DNA from: Muribaculaceae bacterium
GTDB lineage: Bacteria; Bacteroidota; Bacteroidia; Bacteroidales; Muribaculaceae
Direction of reading: 5' to 3'
Assembly (NCBI GenBank): GCA_029051445.1
Contig: JAIDKP010000099.1
Coordinates: 1 to 5,034 of the forward strand
Length of the DNA stretch: 5,034 nucleotides
Below the pieces are notes generated by a model. The model was not told where the DNA came from and searched no databases. It was given only the letters and a program-made list of their open reading frames with translations. Positions 1 to 5,034 of the stretch are shown in pieces. The position numbers and the translations under genes are program-made. Every line of letters begins with the position of its first letter. Position 1 is the first letter of the stretch.

Positions 1-546
1 GTGCCTATGCGTGCAAAATCGGCCTACGGCGCACGCATCAATCTCACTGATGAAAACTGCCTGCTTGATCCGAAATGGCGTTGCATCCCCGACCCTGATC
101 CTGAGTCGACGGTTATCGATGTGCCTTGTGTGCTTGGCGCAACCTATGCAGGCAGTTGCCGCTATTGGAAACATCTGCGAGGATACGAGGGATTACGTTT
201 ATATGGACTTGAAGAGCCTTATATTTCCATGAAAGTATGGCTTGAAGGAGGCCGATGCCAATTGATCAAGGATATTGAGGTCGGACACATATATCGCAAG
301 CGATCTCCATACAGAATTGCGAACGATGAGATCATGTACAATCGTATGCTCATTGCATCGCTGCTGCTACCCGATGATCTTAAGAAACAAGTATTTGATG
401 CCTGCCTCCGCCAAAGCGATACGCTCTATCTTCATACAAATGAACTTTTAGTTGAAAACGCAGAGAAAATCAATGAATTGAGGAAATATTGTCATTCTAT
501 CATTCAAAGGGAATTCGAATTCATTAAAATGATGAATGATGAATAA
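1..546 (+). CDS. Glycosyltransferase, GalNAc-transferase-like C-terminal part (5' truncated)
   Basis: This is the 3' end of a gene that begins before the window; the GTG at base 1 is probably an internal Val codon. The 181 visible residues resemble the C-terminal catalytic half of GT2/GT27-type enzymes (Glyco_transf_7C region). After VPCVLGATYA (residues 41-50) comes a GYEGLRLYGLEEPYISMKVW stretch (61-80), which resembles the family pattern G-x-D/E-x-x-x-x-W/Y-G-x-E-(D/E/N), then LEGG and VGHIYR (94-99). In polypeptide GalNAc-transferases the His of the VGHVFR motif binds the catalytic Mn2+; His96 is the equivalent here. The DxD motif and nucleotide-binding half would lie upstream and cannot be checked. 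Residues 105-181 look like a helical tail with no motif I recognise. The sugar donor and acceptor are unknown. No terminator-like hairpin follows it, so read-through into the RiPP genes is possible, although they have their own promoter. Confidence 0.75.
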   Translation: MPMRAKSAYGARINLTDENCLLDPKWRCIPDPDPESTVIDVPCVLGATYAGSCRYWKHLRGYEGLRLYGLEEPYISMKVWLEGGRCQLIKDIEVGHIYRKRSPYRIANDEIMYNRMLIASLLLPDDLKKQVFDACLRQSDTLYLHTNELLVENAEKINELRKYCHSIIQREFEFIKMMNDE

Positions 547-578
547 TTAGCACTAACTTTAAAAAAATAAAAAAATAA

Positions 579-609
579 TTTGGAAATACAATATACTTAT
601 ATATCTTTG
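579..609 (+). promoter_or_regulatory. Bacteroidetes-type sigma-ABfr promoter of the RiPP operon
   Basis: A TTTG -33 element (579-582) is followed by exactly 19 nt and then TATCTTTG (602-609), a full match to the Bacteroidetes -7 consensus TAnnTTTG. An A-rich tract (561-577) lies just upstream and could act like an UP element. The predicted start of transcription is a few bases after 609, about 612-616, giving a leader of roughly 65-70 nt before the precursor ATG. It is the only convincing promoter I found in the window, so it probably drives the precursor, the maturase and perhaps the genes beyond. The transcription start is inferred from spacing. Confidence 0.85.
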
Positions 610-617
610 CGGGGGTA

Positions 618-657
618 GGGGTTATCTAATTGATTAAGCGATCATAATTGTAACCCC
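618..657 (+). promoter_or_regulatory. 5'-UTR dyad / hairpin upstream of the precursor gene
   Basis: GGGGTTA (618-624) is perfectly complementary to TAACCCC (651-657), with a further G-U pair (625/650). Inside this, AATT (628-631) pairs with AATT (646-649) and GAT (632-634) with ATC (641-643), with small bulges at 626-627 and 644-645 and a 6-nt loop (635-640). It begins within a few bases of the predicted transcription start, so it would fold at the extreme 5' end of the mRNA. Such a structure could protect the transcript from decay, or the DNA dyad could be a regulator's operator. The sequence does not show which. Confidence 0.6.
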
Positions 658-681
658 AGAACATAATATATAACTTAAAAT

Positions 682-894
682 ATGGTTCTCATGAAAAAGG
701 ATCTTGTTATGCCTCTTGACACCATTGAGGTTCTTGATGGCGAGTTGGAGATGGTGTTCGGTGGAGTAGTCCCCGTTCCTGAAAGTTTAAACGCAGGTGT
801 TGGTTGCGGATGTGGATTTGGTTCTGGATGCGGATGCGGATGTGGTGCTGGATGTGGATGCGGTTGCAGTATTACGACCGAAGCACCAATGTAA
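682..894 (+). CDS. Double-glycine-leader, Gly/Cys-repeat RiPP precursor peptide
   Basis: A 70-residue peptide, likely substrate of the radical SAM enzyme encoded next. The leader (residues 1-28) ends in ELEMVFGG and fits the classic double-glycine pattern: Glu -8, Leu -7, Val -4 and Val -12 relative to the cut after Gly28. The predicted core (29-70) starts VVPVPESLNA, carries three 8-residue Gly/Cys units (39-62) and ends SITTEAPM. It has 8 Cys (42, 44, 50, 52, 54, 58, 60, 62), all in the repeats and none in the leader. ATG 682 follows an A/T-rich stretch; ATG 691 (MKKDLVMPLD) is an equally plausible start and changes only the leader's first three residues. The neighbours (promoter and hairpin before, maturase 45 nt after, C39 exporter downstream) fit a RiPP precursor. 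Likely modifications are radical-formed thioethers from Cys, but chemistry and activity are inferred. A metal-binding role for the Cys-rich core is an alternative. Confidence 0.85.
   Translation: MVLMKKDLVMPLDTIEVLDGELEMVFGGVVPVPESLNAGVGCGCGFGSGCGCGCGAGCGCGCSITTEAPM
796..867 (+). repeat. Three tandem 24-bp units encoding G-x-G-C-G-C-G-(C/F)
   Basis: Units lie at 796-819, 820-843 and 844-867, in frame with the precursor. They encode GVGCGCGF, GSGCGCGC and GAGCGCGC. Only the second residue (Val, Ser, Ala) and the last residue of unit 1 (Phe instead of Cys) vary at protein level. At DNA level the units differ mostly by GGA/GGT and TGC/TGT third-base changes. The Phe codon TTT is one base from TGT. 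The array looks like growth of the core by unit duplication. Confidence 0.85.
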
Positions 895-910
895 GAAAGC
901 TTATTGAAAG

Positions 911-934
911 TGGGGGATAAGAATTTATCCCCTA
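911..934 (+). terminator. Intercistronic hairpin between precursor and maturase (attenuator-like)
   Basis: GGGGATAA (913-920) and TTATCCCC (925-932) form a perfect 8-bp stem with a 4-nt GAAT loop; a G-U pair (912/933) and a T-A pair (911/934) extend it to 10 bp. It lies 16 nt after the precursor stop and ends 5 nt before the maturase ATG (940). There is no T-tract after it, so a full intrinsic terminator is unlikely. A partial terminator, a 3' stabiliser of the precursor mRNA, or a brake on maturase translation would each give more precursor than enzyme, as RiPP loci usually need. Confidence 0.7.
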
Positions 935-939
935 TCTAA

Positions 940-2286
940 ATGAATCCTAAACCAATCAATATCATTGCCATGAAAGGGAGTCGATATAATATTCTTGTCA
1001 AGAATAAAACCAAAAACACGATCTGCTACAACACGCGTCTTGATTCATTCTGTGTGCTATCCAACGGTGACGCCGAGTTACTTAAAACCGATGTTAGCCA
1101 GTTGGCAGAGAAGTCACCGAAAGCGTTTGAGGCGCTGTGCAGAGCCGGATTTATCGTAGAGGATGATTGCGATGAACTTTCATTTCTTGCGGAAGAATAT
1201 GATCGTGCCATAAACGATCCATCGACCTTCTACCTCACTCTGCTCCCATCACTTGATTGCAATCTGCGATGCTGGTACTGTTTCGAGAAGCACGTGAAAG
1301 GAAGCCACCTCACTCCTGCCGTCTCTGATGCCATTTTCGCTCTCGTGAAAGAGAAACTTAAGGATGAGAACCTTAAGCAGATAAATGTGGAACTTTTTGG
1401 CGGAGAGCCGCTGCTCTATTTTGAGACAGAGCTTTACCCCCTCTTAAAAAAGATCAAGGACGCAACCATCGAGGCCGGGAAATGGGCTTCATTTTTCTTT
1501 GTGACAAATGCGGTGTGCATCACCGATGAGAATATTCCGCTCTTTGATGAGCTGAACGCCTCTTTCCAGATCTCTATTGACGGCTCTAAGGAGCGACACG
1601 ATAAAGTGAAATTTATCCCCGAAACAGGTGAAGGTACCTTCGACTCCATGATAAAGACCATCTATGCCCTCACCGAGCGTCTCGACAACGTCTATATAAA
1701 TCTCCGCATCAACTACGATGACGAGACACTCCCGCTTATGCCGGAACTTATCAAGCAGCTCGATGGCGTTGACCGCGACAAGATAGGTGTGCATCTCGAG
1801 CGCGTGTGGCAGACTGATGGTGCCCCGTTCGACAACGAGGAACTGAAAGTTATCATAAGCCAATGGATGGCCAACGGCTTTAAGGTTTCCTACATGAACA
1901 TGGGGCGCCGCCATTTCTCCTGCAAGGCTTCAGCCAAGAATGAAGTCGTAATTTCATGGGATGGAGCGATATATAAATGCACAGGACGCGACTTCACCGA
2001 AGAGCACCGCGACGGACAATTGATACCCGACGGCACCATAAAATGGAAAGAGGAGAAGCTAAAACAACGCCTTGACATCGTCACCTACGACAACCCCATG
2101 TGCCGCGACTGCAAATTCCTTCCGCTATGCTGGGGACCTTGCTGCCAGAAGCAGATGGAAAGTCCCGACGGAAACTTCGAGCGATATTGCCAGAAACGCA
2201 ATATGGAGATGGGCATTGCCGAATACGTGAAGTACCGCTTCAACAACGCGTATATCAATCCGGCGAATTATCGAGAAAGAATATAA
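940..2286 (+). CDS. Radical SAM/SPASM peptide maturase
   Basis: A 448-residue enzyme, probably installing radical-mediated crosslinks in the Cys/Gly-rich precursor encoded just upstream. Residues 1-95 form an N-terminal domain (YNTRLDSFCVLSNGDAELL, then a helix ending CRAGFIVEDDCDEL) like the leader-binding regions before the radical SAM core in peptide maturases. The core has the CxxxCxxC [4Fe-4S]/SAM motif as CNLRCWYC (Cys107, 111, 114) and GGEP at 154-157, a SAM-binding motif. The C-terminal SPASM domain is complete: C328-x13-G342-x4-C347, then C388-x2-C391-x5-C397-x3-C401, then C417, which would bind two auxiliary [4Fe-4S] clusters. All expected Cys are present, so the enzyme looks intact. 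ATG 940 follows a hairpin and an A-containing stretch. In this family, enzymes with two auxiliary clusters form thioether or C-C links in peptides; which one applies here is not visible. A sulfatase-activating role is less likely given the adjacent precursor. Confidence 0.92.
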   Translation: MNPKPINIIAMKGSRYNILVKNKTKNTICYNTRLDSFCVLSNGDAELLKTDVSQLAEKSPKAFEALCRAGFIVEDDCDELSFLAEEYDRAINDPSTFYLTLLPSLDCNLRCWYCFEKHVKGSHLTPAVSDAIFALVKEKLKDENLKQINVELFGGEPLLYFETELYPLLKKIKDATIEAGKWASFFFVTNAVCITDENIPLFDELNASFQISIDGSKERHDKVKFIPETGEGTFDSMIKTIYALTERLDNVYINLRINYDDETLPLMPELIKQLDGVDRDKIGVHLERVWQTDGAPFDNEELKVIISQWMANGFKVSYMNMGRRHFSCKASAKNEVVISWDGAIYKCTGRDFTEEHRDGQLIPDGTIKWKEEKLKQRLDIVTYDNPMCRDCKFLPLCWGPCCQKQMESPDGNFERYCQKRNMEMGIAEYVKYRFNNAYINPANYRERI

Positions 2287-2319
2287 GGGTTTAACGTTGC
2301 TGTACCATCACTAATAATA

Positions 2320-2426
2320 CCGTTTTGGGCGTGCTTTCGCAACGCCCTTACGGGTTACTAATTAATAAGTAGTCTTAATTACCAAAATTGCGATGTAGGG
2401 GCGTTGCGAAAGCACGCCCAAATCGG
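2320..2426 (+). repeat. Large inverted repeat (REP-doublet-like element)
   Basis: Arms 2324-2347 and 2399-2422 are 24-bp perfect reverse complements; with one mismatch (2323/2423) the match extends out to 2320/2426, and inward pairing continues weakly (2349-2351 with 2395-2397). The spacer is 51 nt and A/T-rich, with its own 7-bp dyad (2359-2365/2375-2381). Each arm is itself an imperfect palindrome: GGGCGT (2327-2332) pairs with ACGCCC (2342-2347) round a 9-nt centre, and likewise in the other arm. Two GC-rich palindromes head to head resemble a REP/BIME-type intergenic element. It fills most of the 186-nt gap between the maturase and outer-membrane genes and could reduce read-through or stabilise the upstream mRNA. 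I see no promoter for the downstream gene in this gap. Confidence 0.85.
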
Positions 2427-2472
2427 CAACAGCATTTATAATAGGATTAATTACACTAATAGACCGAGGGAA

Positions 2473-4785
2473 ATGAGACGTATATATAGCATGATATCAG
2501 CAATTATCATAGGGTGCATGGCAGTTGTGGCACAGACTGTTGTAAGCGGCAGTGTAGTAAACAACTCGGAGGACGCTCTTGCAGGATGTACTGTATTTTT
2601 TATTCAGGCTGATACTGTCGCCGGCGGAACAGCAACCGACAGCAAAGGACGATTTCAACTGAAAGGTCTCCCCGCAGGCAACTATGAATGCCGTGTGTCG
2701 ATGATCGGATATAAACCGGCGACACATAAATTTACCCTCACCGATAAAACAAAACTTCCGCAAATTGTGCTCGATGAAGACGCAAAGGCGTTGGCAGAAG
2801 TAACAGTTGCAGGCGATCCTCGCAAAATGACTAAGGAGCTTGCAGGCATGTCGGTATATTACCTCACCGACAGAGCCCGCAAAGAGTCGGATGCCTACCG
2901 CGCGCTTCAAGAGATACCTCGCCTGCGCGTCAACACCATAACCCGCAGCATAACTCTCGATGACGGCAGCTCCCCACTCATCCTCGTGAATGGAGTGAAG
3001 AAGCCGCTTGATGTGCTTCTTCCCGAGTTAATTGAATCGGTAGAGGTCATTGATAATCCCTCGACACGTTACCTTGGCGATGCATCGGTGACTTCTGTGT
3101 TGAATATCAAGTTGAAAAAAGAAGGTATCAAGCCATATCTTTATGGTAATTTGGGAGCTAAGACCACCCCCAATGCAAACTTCATTTATTCAAACGCTTC
3201 ATTTGAGTCAGGTACCGCAACATCGTCTTTGTATGTCAACGGTGGCTATATGCAGATCGGTAAACAACGCTCAGAAAACTATTTAGATAGCTACCAGGGG
3301 GATCTGCATCGTGAGCAATCGGGAAAAATCAGAGGCACATGGCGCAACCCTTTCGTTCAGATAGGAGGTGACAGGCAATTTACTAAAAAAGATTATATCG
3401 CTTTCGGAGTAAAATACTTTCAAACTCCTATCAATACAAGAAGTGAAAGTGAGGGACAAGTTACTGACATAGCTACAGGAGAATCCTCGGCCCTTACATC
3501 GCAATATACCGGTCGATCACGTTATCATCAGGCTATTGGTAACCTATATTATAAACACACCTTCAAAAGCCGCCGCACACTTGAGATTTCAGGTGATTAT
3601 TACTACTCAATGAACGGCAACAAAGCCCGACGCGAGGAAAACAGCACGCTCTACAGTTATATCAGTGCTATTGACCTCGACAACAGCCGCCACATGGGGA
3701 AACTTGATGCCATTTACTCTGACATGCTCAACAAATCTACCCAACTTCAGTTAGGGTCAAATACCGAGTATTCAGTCACTAATATCGATGACCGTCTTGA
3801 CAGCCAGCCGAATTTCCGATACCGCAGGACGAGGGAATATGTATACGCCGGTCTGGACAACAATCAGTCGGGAAACAAGTTTAATTATGTGGTTTCTTTA
3901 GGAATGGACATGGTGTTCTCGGATGCTGCAGGTGCAAAGCACAGTTATATCGATGTGATACCTTCGGTCTCGCTGAACTATAAATTTGTAAAGCGGCAGA
4001 ACTTCTCGCTACTCTACCGGCGCTCGCGCTCTATGCCAACTGCAGGATACCTGAACCCGCGCAACACCTCGACCGACAGTCTGCGCATCACCATAGGCAA
4101 TCCGCTGCTTACACCGAGTCATACCGACATGGTGAAATTCGGTTATACCTACAACAATGGTAAAATAAGGGTGAACCCATACGTGCAATATGCCTATCGA
4201 TCCGATATAATACAGCCCTACGGATACCTCGATGGTGACATATATGTGAGCAGCTACCAGAATTTCGGTCACACAGGACAATTGAAGACCGGTGCGACTT
4301 TCAGCTACAATATACCTCAAGGTAAACCTTACTATGGGAATGTAAGTCTCGAAGCCTACTATCAGAAAGATTACATTAAAGGAATGCCTTTCAGCGGAAG
4401 AGGATTTGCAGCTACAATAAATGCTAATTTAAGTTATAATAGAGTCTCTATTTGGGGATATTTTGGAATTACACCCAACTACACATATTCTGTTTATTCT
4501 AGAAGCCAAAGGAATCTTATTTCCAATCTTGATTTAGGGTGGTCGGTGACTAATTCACTACGTTTGTCGGTTTCGGCAGAGCAATTCCTTTGGCCCAAAA
4601 AACACTCTAAGACTTGGACCACCAACGGTGACTATCATGAATACTATAGCTTGGTAACGACAAGTCTCGCCCCCAAGGTATGCGTGGGAGTGTGGTATAG
4701 TTTTAGTACCAAGAACTTCAAGTGGCGCAATAAAAAGCAGTTCTACAATGAAGATAAAGAGCTGCAGAGCATCACGACCAAGTGA
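2473..4785 (+). CDS. Outer-membrane beta-barrel protein with carboxypeptidase-regulatory-like and plug-like domains (TonB-dependent-receptor-related)
   Basis: A 770-residue outer-membrane protein, counted from ATG 2473. Residues 1-20 are a signal peptide (MRR, then hydrophobic ISAIIIGCMAVVA, cut probably near Ala20/Gln21). Residues about 22-113 are a carboxypeptidase-regulatory-like beta-sandwich (VVSGSVVN, then TDSKGRFQLKGLPAGNYECR). About 140-215 resemble a TonB-receptor plug (ILVNGVKK, ELIESVEVIDNPSTRYLGDA, VLNIKLKKEG). The rest is an aromatic-rich beta-barrel, ending in a strand like VCVGVWYSFS followed by a short polar tail without the usual terminal aromatic residue. This is the architecture of the Bacteroidetes outer-membrane beta-barrel family, related to TonB-dependent receptors; no clear TonB box is visible. 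An in-frame TTG at 2404 would add 23 residues ahead of the signal peptide and lies inside the inverted repeat, so ATG 2473 is preferred. The 4-nt overlap with the C39 exporter gene ties it to the peptide pathway, as an outer-membrane conduit, receptor or immunity factor; the role is inferred. Confidence 0.85.
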   Translation: MRRIYSMISAIIIGCMAVVAQTVVSGSVVNNSEDALAGCTVFFIQADTVAGGTATDSKGRFQLKGLPAGNYECRVSMIGYKPATHKFTLTDKTKLPQIVLDEDAKALAEVTVAGDPRKMTKELAGMSVYYLTDRARKESDAYRALQEIPRLRVNTITRSITLDDGSSPLILVNGVKKPLDVLLPELIESVEVIDNPSTRYLGDASVTSVLNIKLKKEGIKPYLYGNLGAKTTPNANFIYSNASFESGTATSSLYVNGGYMQIGKQRSENYLDSYQGDLHREQSGKIRGTWRNPFVQIGGDRQFTKKDYIAFGVKYFQTPINTRSESEGQVTDIATGESSALTSQYTGRSRYHQAIGNLYYKHTFKSRRTLEISGDYYYSMNGNKARREENSTLYSYISAIDLDNSRHMGKLDAIYSDMLNKSTQLQLGSNTEYSVTNIDDRLDSQPNFRYRRTREYVYAGLDNNQSGNKFNYVVSLGMDMVFSDAAGAKHSYIDVIPSVSLNYKFVKRQNFSLLYRRSRSMPTAGYLNPRNTSTDSLRITIGNPLLTPSHTDMVKFGYTYNNGKIRVNPYVQYAYRSDIIQPYGYLDGDIYVSSYQNFGHTGQLKTGATFSYNIPQGKPYYGNVSLEAYYQKDYIKGMPFSGRGFAATINANLSYNRVSIWGYFGITPNYTYSVYSRSQRNLISNLDLGWSVTNSLRLSVSAEQFLWPKKHSKTWTTNGDYHEYYSLVTTSLAPKVCVGVWYSFSTKNFKWRNKKQFYNEDKELQSITTK

Positions 4786-5034
4786 GTTTAGCTGATTTCT
4801 TCATATCACGCCGGCGCAAAGTTGACCGGCAGCATGACGCGATGCAATGCGGCATCGCGTCATTGGCTATGATATGCCGTCACTACGGGCACCCCTACTC
4901 TATCGAGACGCTATCCAAATACAGCTTCGCCACTACTGAACGGGTTACGATGATGTGTATAAAGGAGGCGGCTGAGCAGTTGGGGCTTGCCACGGTGTCG
5001 GCACGCCTGAGCGTGGATAAGCTGCGCGAATGCC
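4782..5034 (+). CDS. C39-peptidase-domain ABC exporter, N-terminal part (3' truncated)
   Basis: The first 84 codons of a peptidase-containing ABC transporter. Translation from GTG 4782 gives MSLADFFISRRRKVDRQHDA, then MQCGIASLAMICRHYGHPYS. This matches the C39 protease start Q-x-D-x-x-x-C-G-x-A-x-L-x-M: Gln17 would be the oxyanion-hole residue and Cys23 the catalytic Cys. The catalytic His/Asp and the membrane and ATPase domains would follow beyond the window. The family cuts leaders after Gly-Gly and exports the core across the inner membrane, which fits the FGG site in the precursor at 682-894. GTG is the only sensible start: an in-frame stop lies at 4755-4757 and the next ATG (4842) sits in the catalytic motif, two codons before Cys23. 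The GTGA overlap with the upstream stop implies translational coupling. A periplasmic adaptor gene would be expected downstream. Confidence 0.88.
   Translation, partial: MSLADFFISRRRKVDRQHDAMQCGIASLAMICRHYGHPYSIETLSKYSFATTERVTMMCIKEAAEQLGLATVSARLSVDKLREC

Noticed and set aside
11..232. 73-codon + strand frame inside the glycosyltransferase fragment
   Set aside because: It overlaps the frame carrying the glycosyltransferase motifs and encodes no recognisable feature.
796..867. Low-complexity artefact or structural glycine-rich protein rather than a RiPP core
   Set aside because: The GG leader with correct hydrophobic/Glu-Leu spacing, the strong promoter, the adjacent radical SAM/SPASM gene and the C39 exporter make a precursor peptide far more likely.
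911..934. Strong rho-independent terminator after the precursor gene
   Set aside because: The stem is good but is followed by CTAAATG rather than a T-run, and the maturase has no promoter of its own, so full termination would silence it.
1489..1914. Minus-strand 141-codon open frame within the radical SAM gene
   Set aside because: It lies wholly inside a gene with complete catalytic motifs on the other strand and has no recognisable domain, promoter or start context.
2320..2426. Phase-variable invertible promoter upstream of the outer-membrane gene
   Set aside because: Inverted repeats near surface genes in Bacteroidales can be invertible promoters, but the 51-nt spacer is short for inversion, carries no full TTTG-N19-TAnnTTTG match on either strand (only a weak TTTG-N18-TAATTAGT on the minus strand), and the arms are themselves palindromic hairpins.
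2404..2472. Upstream TTG start extending the outer-membrane protein by 23 residues
   Set aside because: The extension is polar, lies inside the right arm of the inverted repeat, and would bury the signal peptide (MRRIYSMISAIIIGCMA) that begins properly at ATG 2473.
2497..2910. Minus-strand 137-codon open frame within the outer-membrane protein gene
   Set aside because: It is antisense to the signal peptide and regulatory-like domain; the Cys/His-rich translation is a by-product of the opposite strand's codons.

Overview
The window looks like Bacteroidota DNA, probably Bacteroidales. The evidence is a textbook Bacteroidetes promoter (TTTG-N19-TATCTTTG, 579-609), start codons preceded by A/T-rich DNA rather than Shine-Dalgarno sites, and a carboxypeptidase-regulatory-like plus plug plus beta-barrel outer-membrane protein typical of that phylum. 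The genus cannot be fixed from sequence alone.

Layout, all on the + strand: (1) the 3' end of a glycosyltransferase with a GalNAc-transferase-like C-terminal half (1-546); (2) a 135-nt control region with a strong promoter match and a 5'-UTR dyad; (3) a 70-residue double-glycine-leader peptide whose core is three tandem 8-residue Gly/Cys units (682-894); (4) a 10-bp intercistronic hairpin (911-934); (5) a 448-residue radical SAM/SPASM peptide maturase (940-2286); (6) a 186-nt gap with a large near-perfect inverted repeat of REP-doublet type (2320-2426); (7) a 770-residue outer-membrane beta-barrel protein (2473-4785); (8) the first 84 codons of a C39-peptidase-domain ABC exporter, overlapping the previous stop by 4 nt (4782-5034, running off the window).

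Read together this is a RiPP (ribosomally made, post-translationally modified peptide) locus. The precursor would be modified on its Cys/Gly-rich core by the radical SAM enzyme, cut after Gly-Gly and exported by the C39 transporter, with the beta-barrel protein handling an outer-membrane step (export, re-uptake or self-protection). The glycosyltransferase upstream may be a further tailoring enzyme or an unrelated neighbour. The most unusual item is the precursor core: 24-bp tandem units coding for G-x-G-C-G-C-G-C, with 8 Cys and one Phe at the position where a ninth Cys would fall. Product structure and activity are inference; the gene families are well supported by motifs.
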